Of a DNA stretch of 64,000 nucleotides, positions 16,853-26,134 are shown piece after piece (the first letter of the stretch is position 1; the number at the start of each line of letters is the position of its first letter). The notes below the pieces were generated by a model, which had not been told where the DNA came from, did not search any database, and saw only the letters and a program-made list of their open reading frames with translations. Source of the DNA: Chitinophagales bacterium (GTDB taxonomy: Bacteria > Bacteroidota > Bacteroidia > Chitinophagales > CAIOSU01); assembly GCA_040877935.1 (NCBI GenBank), contig JBBDNB010000023.1, positions 1 to 64,000 of the forward strand, read 5' to 3'. The position numbers and the translations under genes were made by a program.

Positions 16853-18761
16853 ATTTCTAATGACTGTTGCCATAGTTATGGCACTGTTTAGCTTTACGCC
16901 ATTGGCTGCACAGGATTTTGAATACAAAACCCAAAGAGTTACCATTCCCAAAGGAACGGCAGTTCAGCCCAAATTGATCAAAAAGGATTTTCAGCCCAAG
17001 CTGGAAGAAGTCGCTCCTCCTCCGGGGGGAAAAGCTCTGCAGCAATGGCTGATTGAGCAGAAAAAATTGATCCCACAGCAAGAGCGGAAAAAGAACAATA
17101 ATTCAAAGAAAAACAGTGAAGGACGCAGCAGTGGAAATGTGGCACAACCTATTTTGCATTTTTCAGCAGAAGGAAATTTTGAAAATTTTGGAATCCCTTG
17201 CGACAATGACATTGCCATTTCCAATAATGGGATTTTACTTTCTGTGATCAATTCCAATATTATGGCCTATGATTCGGAAGATGATACTTTGCTTTTTTCG
17301 GTTTCATTGGAAGCATTTGCCGATACGCTTGGGCTTACCGCAAATATGTACGACCCCAAAGCCATTTACGATCCCCTTGAAGATCGTTTTATTATGGTTT
17401 GGCTTAGCGGCACCACCGACAGCACCAGCAATATTGTGGTGGCCTTTTCTACAGATGCTGATCCGCGCGAGCCCTGGCATTTATATGCATTGCCAGGTGA
17501 TCCGGTTCAGGATGGCACCTGGTCTGATTTTCCTTCCGTAGCCATTACTGAAAATGAGTTGTTTATCAGTATCAATGCACTAATTAATGATACATTTTCC
17601 ACTAGTCAAATTGACAGATGGAAATTTCTTTTTAAAGAAACCGGGCTTTGGCAAATCAACAAAGCAAGTGGCTACACAGGTCAAAATTTAGACTCTCGCT
17701 ACTGGAATGATTTTTATTTCGACAACAAGGCCATCAGAAATCTTTACCCGGTAAAAGGCGGTGTTGAAATCAAAGGACCTGATATTTTCTTTTTGTCCAA
17801 TCGCAGTTTTGAGTTGGAGAATGACACGATTTACCTGGCTTATCTCAATGCGGAATTGGACAACCCCGGAGTTTCACTAAGTTTGGAAGTGCTCAAAGCC
17901 AATCCGGCTTATGGTTTGCCACCCGATGCAGTGCAGTACAACGGCCGATTTTTACAAACTAATGATGCACGGGTTTTAGGGGGATTTATGGAAAATGGGA
18001 AAATCCATTATGTGCAAAACACAGTGCATCCTGATTCCGGAACCGCAACAGTTTATCACGGAATCGTTCATGACATTTACAGCAATAACCCCACCATTGA
18101 AGGGCATATTTTCAAGGAAGGCAGCATGGAATTTGGCTATCCCAATATCAGTTTTACGGGTTTGAATACATATGATGAACAGGCAATAATCAGTTTCAAT
18201 CATGTTTCAAGGGACACTTTTGCCGGATTCTCTGCTTTGTTTTACAAAGCCGGTGTTGGCTATTCTGATCGCCTGAGTATAAAAACGGGTAGCGGAAGTA
18301 TTGGTGCTCTTTCTGATACCTATTCTCGTTGGGGAGACTATACCGGTTCTCAGCGAAAATTCGATGAACCCGGGAAAGTATGGCTTGCAGGCTATTATGC
18401 ACTGAGTGGTGCTTTGGGAGGGAGAAATCGCGCCTGGATTGCCGGTGTACAAAGTCCCGATTCCTCATTCAATGTTGGGGTAAATGAAGCGATTGAAAAC
18501 AAACCCTTTGTAAAGGTATTTCCCAATCCTGTAAGTGAGCGATTCAATGTTGAGTTTGAACTCAATAAATCACAAAAAATACAAATTGCGCTGTTTGATA
18601 TTCAGGGAAAATTGATGCACATTTTCTGGGAAGATGGGGTGAAACAGGGCAAACACAATTTTTCTTTTTCCTTAAGAGACCTGTCATCAGGTCAATACAT
18701 TATTCAGGCAAAGGGCTCAGATGGGCGACAAATATTTTCCGAAAAGATCATTCATTACTAA
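16842..18761 (+). CDS. T9SS type A sorting domain protein, secreted
   Basis: This 639-residue protein begins with a signal peptide (MKHKFLMTVAIVMALFSF, cleavage after LAAQ) once the start is set at 16842 and not at an upstream frame inside uvrB. A Lys/Gln-rich segment (about 55-100) precedes a central region with beta-propeller-like repeats (motifs YDPLEDRFIMVW, WSDFPSVAIT, YSRWGDYTGS). The last 80 residues (VFPNPVSERFNVEF ... LFDIQGKLMH ... LSSGQYIIQAKG) are a Por/T9SS type A C-terminal domain, so it should cross the outer membrane by T9SS and be anchored or released. No catalytic motif is recognised. It is translationally coupled to uvrB and closely followed by DUF445. Confidence 0.85.
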   Translation: MKHKFLMTVAIVMALFSFTPLAAQDFEYKTQRVTIPKGTAVQPKLIKKDFQPKLEEVAPPPGGKALQQWLIEQKKLIPQQERKKNNNSKKNSEGRSSGNVAQPILHFSAEGNFENFGIPCDNDIAISNNGILLSVINSNIMAYDSEDDTLLFSVSLEAFADTLGLTANMYDPKAIYDPLEDRFIMVWLSGTTDSTSNIVVAFSTDADPREPWHLYALPGDPVQDGTWSDFPSVAITENELFISINALINDTFSTSQIDRWKFLFKETGLWQINKASGYTGQNLDSRYWNDFYFDNKAIRNLYPVKGGVEIKGPDIFFLSNRSFELENDTIYLAYLNAELDNPGVSLSLEVLKANPAYGLPPDAVQYNGRFLQTNDARVLGGFMENGKIHYVQNTVHPDSGTATVYHGIVHDIYSNNPTIEGHIFKEGSMEFGYPNISFTGLNTYDEQAIISFNHVSRDTFAGFSALFYKAGVGYSDRLSIKTGSGSIGALSDTYSRWGDYTGSQRKFDEPGKVWLAGYYALSGALGGRNRAWIAGVQSPDSSFNVGVNEAIENKPFVKVFPNPVSERFNVEFELNKSQKIQIALFDIQGKLMHIFWEDGVKQGKHNFSFSLRDLSSGQYIIQAKGSDGRQIFSEKIIHY

Positions 18762-18767
18762 GTGCTG

Positions 18768-19964
18768 ATGGATTTCAGCTGGTCAATATGGCTTATTCCT
18801 TTTATCGCTGCTCTGGTAGGATGGGGAACCAATTGGCTGGCATTGAAAATGACTTTTTATCCCTTGGAATTCAAAGGTTGGTGGATTTTTGGCTGGCAGG
18901 GTGTCATTCCTTCACAGGCGCCTAAACTGGCGCATAATGTGATGCAGTTGATTACCGAAAAACTCATGGATCTCGAAGCCATTTTTTCTCAATTGGATCC
19001 GAAACAGATTGCCCGGGAAATGGAACCACAGCTTGATGAACTGGCACGGAATACAGTTGACCAGGCTATGGACAAGCAGATGCCGATCATATGGACAATG
19101 ATTTCGCAGAAGAAAAAAGAAGAAATTTACGCGAATGCCCGCAGGCAATTTCCCGGAATGATTGAGTCGCTTTTTGCCCAACTCAGAAAAAACATTCACC
19201 AGATACTGGACATTGAAAAAATGCTGAAAGAGGAATTATTAAGAGATAAGACCTTGCTCAACAGGGTATTTCTAACTTGTGGAGCAAAGGAGTTGAAATT
19301 CATAGAACGCTCCGGTATTTATTTTGGCTTTTTGTTTGGCTGCATTCAAATGTTGATCTGGAATCAATTTGATCATTGGTGGATATTGCCATTGGGTGGC
19401 TTGATTGTTGGTTTTGCGACCAACTGGCTGGCTTTAAAACTGATTTTTCGCCCGCTGAAACCCTACAAGTTCGGGCCATTTGTTTTGCAGGGCATGTTTA
19501 TCAAAAGACAGCCCGAGGTTTCTGAAGTTTATTCTGAGATTTTTGCAAAGGAAATATTAACTCCTGGAAATATTTTCGATCACGTCTTAAAAAACCAGGG
19601 AGCAGATCGCTTGATTGCAATTACACAGCAACATTTAAAGGAAGGCTTTGACGAAATAGCCGGTACTACCGATCGCATAGTTTTAAAGCTTGTTGCCGGT
19701 ACCGAAAAATATGCCAGTGTGCGAAATATGGTGGTTTCAGAATTTATTGAGGTATTGCCCTTGTCGGTAAAAGATATGTTGGAAAGGGATCTGATCAGTA
19801 TTGATATCCAAAGTAATCTGGAGCTAAACATGAAAGCATTGACAGCTGTGGAATTTGAAGGTGCCCTGCATCCTATTTTCCAGGAAGAGGAGTGGCTGTT
19901 GATTTTAATTGGGGCAATGCTAGGGCTTGGCGCTGGTTTTTTGCAGTTGGTTTTTTTGGTGTAA
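18768..19964 (+). CDS. DUF445 family membrane protein
   Basis: This protein of about 398 residues belongs to DUF445. It carries two copies of the family signature, GWGTNWLALKMTFYPLEF near the N-terminus and GFATNWLALKLIFRPLKP after the middle, each preceded by a membrane segment, with a third membrane segment at the C-terminus (LLILIGAMLGLGAGFLQLVF). It is therefore an inner-membrane protein with an internal duplication. Its function is unknown. The ATG at 18768 is preferred; a GTG at 18762 directly after the preceding stop is possible. It lies seven bases after the T9SS protein gene. Confidence 0.82.
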   Translation: MDFSWSIWLIPFIAALVGWGTNWLALKMTFYPLEFKGWWIFGWQGVIPSQAPKLAHNVMQLITEKLMDLEAIFSQLDPKQIAREMEPQLDELARNTVDQAMDKQMPIIWTMISQKKKEEIYANARRQFPGMIESLFAQLRKNIHQILDIEKMLKEELLRDKTLLNRVFLTCGAKELKFIERSGIYFGFLFGCIQMLIWNQFDHWWILPLGGLIVGFATNWLALKLIFRPLKPYKFGPFVLQGMFIKRQPEVSEVYSEIFAKEILTPGNIFDHVLKNQGADRLIAITQQHLKEGFDEIAGTTDRIVLKLVAGTEKYASVRNMVVSEFIEVLPLSVKDMLERDLISIDIQSNLELNMKALTAVEFEGALHPIFQEEEWLLILIGAMLGLGAGFLQLVFLV

Positions 19965-19980
19965 ATAATCATTTAAAAAT

Positions 19981-20742
19981 ATGCTCAACTTTTTATACCA
20001 ACATTTCCACACCATTGTTTACATCTGGATTGGCCTGGCTATAATCGTATTTCCTATAGCCCTAAAAGTAACCGCTCCCTATGGACGGCACACAAAGAAG
20101 ATCAGTCTGATGTTGCCCGCCAAATGGGGCTGGGTTTTGATGGAGCTGCCTTCCCCTTTGATCTTTAGTTATTTTGTGTTTACGGGAGAAAACTCCCTTT
20201 TTTCAGTAGTGGGCGTTTTCTTTTTGTTGTTCAATTTACATTATGTCCACCGCACCTTCATTTGGCCATTTATGATGCGCGGCAAGGGAAAGGAAATGCC
20301 ATTGTTGATAGCCATATCTGCATTGGGATTCAATATTATGAATGGAACTGTAAACGGATATTTTCTGGGCTATTTGGCAGAATATTCCCAGGCCTGGATT
20401 ACAGATCCGAGATTTCTGATCGGGTTGGGCTTGTTTCTTTTGGGCGCATTTATCAATATTTGGCACGATTACCATCTGATCTCACTTCGCAAGGATGGCA
20501 GCACCGGGTATAAAATCCCAAATGGCGGACTTTTTCGCTATGTTTCTTCTCCCAATTTATTTGGCGAAATAATAGAATGGACAGGCTGGGCATTGATGAC
20601 CTGGAGCATGCCCACGCTTTCCTTTGCCATTTGGACTTGGGCAAACCTTTTGCCCCGAGCACTCGACCATCACCGCTGGTATAATTCCTATTTTAAGGAA
20701 TATCCAAAAGAACGGAAGGCAGTGATTCCTTTTGTACTATAA
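19981..20742 (+). CDS. Steroid 5-alpha-reductase-like (DUF1295/SRD5A) membrane protein
   Basis: This 253-residue polytopic membrane protein resembles the 3-oxo-5-alpha-steroid 4-dehydrogenase C-terminal family. The conserved end LFRYVSSPNLFGEIIEWTGW, followed by ALDHHRWYNSYFKEYP, is diagnostic for the superfamily and forms the NADPH-binding region. About six hydrophobic segments are visible. It should reduce a carbon-carbon double bond of an isoprenoid or steroid-like lipid with NADPH; the true substrate in bacteria is not known. It starts 16 bases after DUF445, and a GTCAGAC palindrome follows 15 bases after its stop and may end the transcript. Confidence 0.85.
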   Translation: MLNFLYQHFHTIVYIWIGLAIIVFPIALKVTAPYGRHTKKISLMLPAKWGWVLMELPSPLIFSYFVFTGENSLFSVVGVFFLLFNLHYVHRTFIWPFMMRGKGKEMPLLIAISALGFNIMNGTVNGYFLGYLAEYSQAWITDPRFLIGLGLFLLGAFINIWHDYHLISLRKDGSTGYKIPNGGLFRYVSSPNLFGEIIEWTGWALMTWSMPTLSFAIWTWANLLPRALDHHRWYNSYFKEYPKERKAVIPFVL

Positions 20743-20757
20743 TACCACTTTAACCCA

Positions 20758-20803
20758 AAAGGTCAGACGGCATTATGCAGCTATTTATAGCCGTCAGACC
20801 TTT
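20758..20803. repeat. GTCAGAC palindromic element, short form (copy 2)
   Basis: Arms GGTCAGACGGC and GCCGTCAGACC (20761-20771 and 20790-20800), extended by AAA/TTT, pair with the same single A-A mismatch as the other copies. The loop contains TGCAGCTATTTA, also found in the copy at 53426. The A-run on the left and T-run on the right could make it a bidirectional terminator between convergent genes. Confidence 0.75.
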
Positions 20804-20828
20804 ATTCGCTGGTTGACTTGACACAAGC

Positions 20829-21177
20829 TTAGCTTTTAGAAGGCTTGGAATTATTGGAATACGGAGCTTTAGGTTCTTTCAAAACAGCTTGTTTTTCCCT
20901 ATTGTAAAATTCTTTTCCTACCTGATCAATATGTTTCAAAAGATCGGGATTGTCAATTTGGTGTAAAGTTGACAGATCGATTTTCCAGGGCAAAAGCAGA
21001 TATTCAAGTTTGGTTTCAAGCCAAAGCAATTCTGAAGACGAAAGATTGCCTTTGATTAGCAATTACGAAGCAGCTCTTTCTGATTTCGATTCCAAAAGTA
21101 ATTTCATGGATTTGTAATCCATTTCAAAAACCGTAGTATGAAAACTCAATGGAAATTTGTCCCACACCCACAGGTTC
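20829..21177 (-). pseudogene. Remnant of an MNT-type nucleotidyltransferase gene
   Basis: The 3' part (20829-21062) encodes LSSSELLWLETKLEYLLLP, then WKIDLSTLHQIDNPDLLKHI, the C-terminal half of small MNT-type nucleotidyltransferases that pair with HEPN partners. The N-terminal half with the GSxxxG...GSDIDL catalytic motif is absent. In the same frame upstream, after an in-frame TAA, comes an unrelated-looking stretch (NLWVWDKFPLSFHTTVFEMD) that I cannot assign, running back to the stop of the gene at 21178. No good start codon is present (only TTG at 21062). It reads as a deletion fusion of two gene ends and is probably not functional. Confidence 0.6.
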
Positions 21178-21762
21178 TTACCTTCTATTTCTTCTGCCAA
21201 AATTAAAGCCCAGTCCAAAAGAACCATTGATCTCGCTCATGGAAACTGCTTCAGGCGCATCGGACATGTGCCGGCCATACATATAGCGCACTACCGCAAA
21301 GAAATGGATCACTTTTCCCACATAAAGGTTTACACCCGCTATTGGGCTGATCAACGGACTTATGGCCATGTCGGAAGTGGTATTATTTCCTTCGGGAGAG
21401 GTGTAATTCACACTGGAAATTGCTATTCCCGGCTGAATGCCCACAAATGGATCGATGCGTTTATGGGGGAAATGGTACATCGCCCCGAAAAAACTCATAA
21501 TTTTTTGGTCAAAGATTGCCGGCTTCTGCTGGCTGCCAAGAAAAATATAAGAATCGGCACGAATGGATATCTTATCTTCTACATAGTATTCCAAATCCCC
21601 GTGCAAGTAAAAGTTGGTCACTTTCAAGCCCGGCTGGTAAGCGGGAGCCAAAGTTCCCTGCATACGCAAGAGTCCTTTTCCTGCATAAGGTTCCTGTGCA
21701 AAAGCAATTCCTGCACAAAGCAATATTACAATTCCTGTCAATAAACTTTTTCGAACTACCAT
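21178..21762 (-). CDS. Outer-membrane beta-barrel-like protein
   Basis: This 194-residue protein has a signal peptide (MVVRKSLLTGIVILLCAGIAFA) and alternating hydrophobic strands with a barrel-like C-terminus (GSFGLGFNFGRRNRR). It resembles small porin-like outer-membrane proteins of Bacteroidota, without a motif that names a function. Its start overlaps the stop of the upstream gene by seven bases; that gene also encodes a probable outer-membrane protein, so the two are likely made together. An unidentified gene remnant follows directly after its stop. Confidence 0.7.
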   Translation of the reverse strand: MVVRKSLLTGIVILLCAGIAFAQEPYAGKGLLRMQGTLAPAYQPGLKVTNFYLHGDLEYYVEDKISIRADSYIFLGSQQKPAIFDQKIMSFFGAMYHFPHKRIDPFVGIQPGIAISSVNYTSPEGNNTTSDMAISPLISPIAGVNLYVGKVIHFFAVVRYMYGRHMSDAPEAVSMSEINGSFGLGFNFGRRNRR

Positions 21763-22382
21763 AACTCTGCGATTTTATAATTCAAACTCAATGTAAATAG
21801 AAAATGTCCTTCCAAACTATTGCCACCGTGCTGATCTACTTCAAATTCACCCTCGTGAATATGCACATGCAAATCATCCCCCAGGTGAAACATATATTGC
21901 CCCACTACACTCAGGTCAAAGCGCTCTGTAAGATTGATGTGTGTTCCCACGCCAGTTTGAATGGCCGCGCTCCAACGGTCGTGTTTTGGTGCACCGGCTT
22001 TTAATTCCTTGTAGCTAGTATAATCAAAGCAATGGCCCGTTACCAGGTAAGGCTTAAAAAGCGGTGTGAAATCAGGTTGATCCAAAAAGTAGAACATTAC
22101 CGACCAACCCACATGCGCATCATTTCGCTGCGCTATATCTCCCACCGATGAAGTGAGGTAATCTGCATACCACTCTGTATTGATCCTGGGATGAAAGAAC
22201 AATCTGAACTGCGCACCATAACCCAGTCCGGGTGATTCTATATCCATATGATTAAATGCACTGATGGTGCTGCGCATGCCCAGGGAAAACATACCGTTTT
22301 GGGGTGTTTTTTTAACGCGCTGTGCTTCGGTTTCAGAAATGAGACCAAAGCAAATAATAAGTAAAAAGAGTGAACGGATCAT
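21756..22382 (-). CDS. Outer-membrane beta-barrel-like protein
   Basis: This 208-residue protein starts with a signal peptide (MIRSLFLLIICFGLISETEAQ) and shows amphipathic strands such as GYGAQFRLFFHP, TEWYADYLTS, WSAAIQTGVGTHI and FTLSLNYKI. The Gly/aromatic pattern suggests an outer-membrane barrel. No named family is recognised. It is the first gene of a two-gene unit with 21178. The upstream gap (22383-22537) shows nothing definite beyond AT-rich sequence. Confidence 0.7.
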   Translation of the reverse strand: MIRSLFLLIICFGLISETEAQRVKKTPQNGMFSLGMRSTISAFNHMDIESPGLGYGAQFRLFFHPRINTEWYADYLTSSVGDIAQRNDAHVGWSVMFYFLDQPDFTPLFKPYLVTGHCFDYTSYKELKAGAPKHDRWSAAIQTGVGTHINLTERFDLSVVGQYMFHLGDDLHVHIHEGEFEVDQHGGNSLEGHFLFTLSLNYKIAELW

Positions 22383-22537
22383 AGCTTTAATTTTTGGTGT
22401 TGCTTCTCTAACGGTCGTTATTTCTCAAATATTACCGATGTAATAATATATTTTTAAGTGCGTTCAAGTAGCTGCTCCCTTCATTGAAGAAATGCTTGAT
22501 ATTTTATAAATAAGGTTTTTAGAAACTTACTTTCAGG

Positions 22538-23623
22538 TCATTTTACAAAAGGAAGTTTCACAATCTTAGCTGCGATTTGTCTGTTGCGAATAGCAATTTT
22601 AATTTCCGTATCCAGTTCGGAAAATTCAGTTTTCACATAACCCAGACCAATTGCTTTGCCCAGAGTAGGAGATTGTGTGCCACTGGTAACTTTTCCTATT
22701 TCATTTCCTTCGCTATCCAATATCGGGTAGTCTTTTCGGGGAATACCTCTTTCGGTCATTTCAAAGGCAACAAGCTTACGATTTATCCCTTCGGCCTTTT
22801 GCTTTTTCAAGAAATCCTTATCGATAAAATCAGCTTCCTTTTTCAGTTTGGTTATCCAGCCCAGGCCGGCTTCAAGTGGACTGGTAGTATCATCAATATC
22901 ATTGCCATAAAGACAAAATCCTTTTTCCAGCCGCAGTGTATCTCTGGCTCCAAGACCAATGGGTTTTATGCCAAATTCTTTGCCTGCTTCAAAAACTGCA
23001 TCCCAAACTTTTTCGGCAGCAGCATTGGGAATATACAATTCAAAACCTCCGGCACCTGTATAGCCCGTTGCTGAGATAATTACATCATCTACTCCGGTAA
23101 ATTTGCCTACCGTGAAATTATAATAAGGAATGTCGCCCAAATTGATATCGGTTAATTTTTGGAGTGTTTCGGTCGCTTTTGGCCCCTGAACAGCCAGCAA
23201 AGTGGTTTCATCCGAGAGGTTTTTCATTTCAACCCCCATATCATTTTGTGAGCTGATCCAGTTCCAGTCTTTTTCAATATTGGAAGCATTTACAACGAGG
23301 TAATATTTGTTTTCATCGATCATATAAGTGAGAAAATCATCCACTATTCCACCTTTTCCGTTGGGCAAACAGGAGTATTGTGCTTTTCCAGGTGTCATTT
23401 TAGAAGCATCATTGCTGCTGATTTTTTGCAGCAAATCGAGTGCTTTTTCTCCAGTGATTAAAAATTCACCCATGTGGCTGACATCAAAAACACCCACAGC
23501 ATTGCGTACTGTATTGTGTTCTTCATTAATGCTGCTGTAGATTACGGGCATGGAGTAGCCTGCAAATTCTACCATCTTAGCTCCGAGATCGATGTGTTTT
23601 TGGGTGAGTGCTGTCTTTTTCAT
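22538..23623 (-). CDS. gcvT: Glycine cleavage system aminomethyltransferase (T protein)
   Basis: This 361-residue protein is GcvT, which moves the aminomethyl group from the lipoyl H protein to tetrahydrofolate, giving 5,10-methylene-THF and ammonia. Family landmarks include [10 protein letters not shown] near the N-terminus, [11 protein letters not shown] (about 44-54), RTGYTG-type motif [13 protein letters not shown] (about 187-199), the [14 protein letters not shown] segment (about 232-245) and [20 protein letters not shown] at the C-terminus. Length is normal. It stands alone here without gcvH or gcvP, as is common in this phylum. A perfect -7 box lies 20 bases upstream. Confidence 0.96.
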   Translation of the reverse strand: MKKTALTQKHIDLGAKMVEFAGYSMPVIYSSINEEHNTVRNAVGVFDVSHMGEFLITGEKALDLLQKISSNDASKMTPGKAQYSCLPNGKGGIVDDFLTYMIDENKYYLVVNASNIEKDWNWISSQNDMGVEMKNLSDETTLLAVQGPKATETLQKLTDINLGDIPYYNFTVGKFTGVDDVIISATGYTGAGGFELYIPNAAAEKVWDAVFEAGKEFGIKPIGLGARDTLRLEKGFCLYGNDIDDTTSPLEAGLGWITKLKKEADFIDKDFLKKQKAEGINRKLVAFEMTERGIPRKDYPILDSEGNEIGKVTSGTQSPTLGKAIGLGYVKTEFSELDTEIKIAIRNRQIAAKIVKLPFVK

Positions 23624-23643
23624 GGATATTTTTTCTGCTCCCG

Positions 23644-23651
23644 CAAAACTA
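23644..23651 (-). promoter_or_regulatory. -7 box upstream of gcvT
   Basis: On the minus strand TAGTTTTG matches TAnnTTTG exactly, 20 bases before the gcvT ATG. No matching -33 element is seen at 19-base spacing. Confidence 0.45.
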
Positions 23652-23683
23652 TCAAATAAAGGACAAAGTTCTACATTTGTAGG

Positions 23684-24628
23684 ATGCAGATAAAAAAGCC
23701 CATTTCATTAAAAGCACTGGCCGAAATACTTGATCTCAAATATATAGGTTCGGAAAAACATATGATCACCGGTATCAATGAAATTCACAAAGTAGAGCGA
23801 GGTGACCTTACTTTTGTAGATGTAGAAAAATATTACAGCAAGGCGCTCAATTCGGCTGCCACTACGATTTTAATCAATAAAGAAGTAGAATGTCCTGAAG
23901 GAAAGGCACTGCTTATTTCCCCCAATCCTTTTAGTGATTACAATCGCCTGGTGCAACATTTCAGTCCTTTTGAGCCTGCATCGCAAATGATAGCTGAAAG
24001 TGCTACAATTGGAATGAATACGATTGTCCAGCCCGGTGTTTTTATTGGCAATCATGTGAAAATCGGCAAGAACTGTCTGATTCATGCCAATGTCACGATC
24101 AACGACTATTCAGAAATTGGCGACAATGTGATTATTCAGCCCAATACGGTAATCGGTGGTGATGCTTTTTATTACAAAACCCGGAAAGCTGAAAACGGGT
24201 ATTTTGAAAAGCTGGAATCTTGTGGAAAAGTTGTCATTGAAGATAATGTGGAAATTGGTTCGGGCTGCACCATTGACAGAGGCGTAAGTGGAATAACACG
24301 AATCGGAACAGGCTCTAAATTGGACAACATGGTACATATTGCACATGGAGTAGTGCTTGGAAAAAATTGCCTGCTCGCTGCACAGGTGGGTATTGCAGGA
24401 AAGACCATAATTGGCGATGAAGCAATAATCTGGGGGCAGGTAGGTATTTCCAAAGATCTGAAAATAGGCAACAAAGTTACTATATTGGCAACCTCTGCGG
24501 TGTCAAAAAACCTGGAAGGAGGCAAAACTTATTTTGGTGCTCCTGCGGAAGAGGCAAGAAATGTATGGCGCAGAATGGCTGCACTCAGAAAATTGCCCGA
24601 TTTGATAGATGAATGGCGCAAACAATAG
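23684..24628 (+). CDS. lpxD: LpxD-like acyltransferase (UDP-3-O-acylglucosamine N-acyltransferase family)
   Basis: This 314-residue protein has an N-terminal LpxD-type uridine-binding domain (about 1-100) and a left-handed beta-helix made of hexapeptide repeats (about 105-285), with the family hallmark [20 protein letters not shown], in which the His of HIAHGV is the expected catalytic base, and a C-terminal helix ([17 protein letters not shown]). LpxD adds the second acyl chain in lipid A synthesis. This gene stands apart from any lpxC/fabZ/lpxA cluster, so it may be a second paralogue with a related role; the main lpxD cannot be excluded. It is divergent to gcvT, only 60 bases away. Confidence 0.85.
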   Translation: MQIKKPISLKALAEILDLKYIGSEKHMITGINEIHKVERGDLTFVDVEKYYSKALNSAATTILINKEVECPEGKALLISPNPFSDYNRLVQHFSPFEPASQMIAESATIGMNTIVQPGVFIGNHVKIGKNCLIHANVTINDYSEIGDNVIIQPNTVIGGDAFYYKTRKAENGYFEKLESCGKVVIEDNVEIGSGCTIDRGVSGITRIGTGSKLDNMVHIAHGVVLGKNCLLAAQVGIAGKTIIGDEAIIWGQVGISKDLKIGNKVTILATSAVSKNLEGGKTYFGAPAEEARNVWRRMAALRKLPDLIDEWRKQ

Positions 24629-24674
24629 TTTTTCTCAATAATTCCTTTTATTTTTGCAACACTATTGCATTAAT

Positions 24675-25076
24675 ATGGAAAAAGGAAATCGCAAAAACAT
24701 ACTTGATATACTTGGCATATCCACTTCTGTGATTTGCGCTGTGCATTGTATATTACCTCCTGTAATGCTCAGTTACACTGCGTTAGGCACTTTCCCTTTT
24801 ATAGACAACATCGGATTTGAAATTTTGATTTTAGCTTCAGCAGCAATATTTGCTGCTTGGTCATTGATTCCATCAGTGAAATTGCATCATCAAAAAGGAC
24901 CTCTGCTGCTTGCTTTTTTCGGCTTTTCACTTATTGCTCTTGCACACCTGAGCCACGGAAATCTAATCGAAATATTCATGTTATTGCTTGGTGGCATAAT
25001 GCTTTCAGGCGCTCACCTTTGGAACTGGAAACTTAAGAACAGTTTTCAAGCTTGCAGTGTTTCCTCTGCATCTTAA
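24675..25076 (+). CDS. MerC domain membrane protein
   Basis: This protein of about 133 residues fits the MerC family: a first membrane helix with the Cys pair of SVICAVHCILPPVM, then three more hydrophobic segments (PFIDNIGFEILILASAA, GPLLLAFFGFSLIALA, IFMLLLGGIMLSGAHLW). MerC proteins take up mercuric ion, but in Bacteroidota small MerC-like proteins are widespread without mer operons, so a more general metal role is possible. No other mer gene is near. I prefer the ATG at 24675 over an upstream in-frame ATG at 24654. A further Cys (QACSV) lies at the C-terminus. Confidence 0.8.
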   Translation: MEKGNRKNILDILGISTSVICAVHCILPPVMLSYTALGTFPFIDNIGFEILILASAAIFAAWSLIPSVKLHHQKGPLLLAFFGFSLIALAHLSHGNLIEIFMLLLGGIMLSGAHLWNWKLKNSFQACSVSSAS

Positions 25077-25198
25077 CATAGCTTAATACAAGTTATTTAT
25101 TAATCATTGATTCAATTGACTATTTTTAGGCTATTGATCAATTAATTTTTACATTTCGGCTTTGACCGATAAACATTTTAAACCAAAACAAACAGATT

Positions 25199-26047
25199 AT
25201 GAAACGATTAAACATCTTTATGTCAATTGTATTTATTTCAATGACATTTTTTGCTACCGCACAAATCAGTACCCCAAAACCCAGTCCACTTGCTAAAACC
25301 TCACAGGCATTCGGATTGAATGAAGTTACGGTAGAGTACTCTCGTCCCGGTGTTAAGGAACGTGTGATTTTCGGTGAATTGGTACCTTATAACGAATTGT
25401 GGCGTACAGGAGCAAATGCTGCAACAAAAATTACTTTTGAAGATGATGTAAAGATAAACGGAAATGACCTTGCTGCAGGTGAATATTCCTTGTTTACTGT
25501 ACCTGCTGAAAATGTATGGAAAGTTTATTTCAACAGAGATGCCAATGCGAGTACAGGCACATTTAATGCTGCTGATAATGCACTTGAAATTGATGTGAAA
25601 CCTTCAAGTACTTGCGAAAAAGTTGAAAGATTTGCTATTTCATTTAATGACATTACAGATGAAAGCCTTGTAACTCGACTTTCATGGGATAAAACAAAGG
25701 TTGAATTTAAAGTTGAGACCGAAGTAGAAGCACTGGTAATGGATGCTATCAAAACAGCAATGGCAGGAGTGAGTTCAAGAACTTATTACGATGCAGCTAT
25801 GTACTATTACAACAATGACAAAGATTTAAAACAAGCTTTAGAATGGGTAAATAAAGCTGTAGCAATGGAAGAAGAACCCAAGTTCTGGATGCTGCACAAT
25901 AAAGCTAAAATTCAGGCTGCAATTGGTGATTATAAAGGGGCTATAAAAACTGCAAATCAATCACTTGATCTTGCAAAAGCAGCAGAGTATGGACATTATA
26001 TCCATTTAAACGAGCAAGCCATAAAAGAGTGGAGTGCTAAAAAATAA
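25199..26047 (+). CDS. DUF2911 domain protein, exported
   Basis: This 282-residue protein has a signal peptide (about 1-21, ending FFATAQ) and a DUF2911 domain (about 25-175) recognised by PSPLAKTSQAFGLNEVTVEY, SRPGVKERVIFG, PYNELWRTGANAATKITF and the LAAGEYSLFTVP strand. The C-terminal 100 residues form TPR-like helices (DLKQALEWVNKAVAMEE, GDYKGAIKTANQSLDLAK). DUF2911 is common in Bacteroidota and its function is unknown. It is monocistronic, with a strong bidirectional terminator after it. Confidence 0.87.
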   Translation: MKRLNIFMSIVFISMTFFATAQISTPKPSPLAKTSQAFGLNEVTVEYSRPGVKERVIFGELVPYNELWRTGANAATKITFEDDVKINGNDLAAGEYSLFTVPAENVWKVYFNRDANASTGTFNAADNALEIDVKPSSTCEKVERFAISFNDITDESLVTRLSWDKTKVEFKVETEVEALVMDAIKTAMAGVSSRTYYDAAMYYYNNDKDLKQALEWVNKAVAMEEEPKFWMLHNKAKIQAAIGDYKGAIKTANQSLDLAKAAEYGHYIHLNEQAIKEWSAKK

Positions 26048-26078
26048 TGCCCTTAAGCAATTAACTAACACAAATAAA

Positions 26079-26115
26079 AAAGGCCGCATATCAATTAAGC
26101 TATGCGGCTTTTTAA
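26079..26115. terminator. Bidirectional terminator
   Basis: AAGGCCGCATA pairs with TATGCGGCTT over a 10-base loop, flanked by an A-run on the left and a T-run on the right. It separates the convergent DUF2911 gene and the outer-membrane protein gene at 26135. Confidence 0.88.
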
Positions 26116-26134
26116 TTGTTATAATGTTACTTTT

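Noticed and set aside
20758-20803. Reading the GTCAGAC palindrome only as a Rho-independent terminator
   Set aside because: A and T runs are present here, but the same arms with the same mismatch recur at sites without such runs (10287, 55358), so termination alone does not explain the family.
24675-25076. A mercury-resistance (mer) operon around the MerC-like gene
   Set aside because: No merA, merP, merT or merR is near; small MerC-domain proteins without mer operons are common in this phylum.
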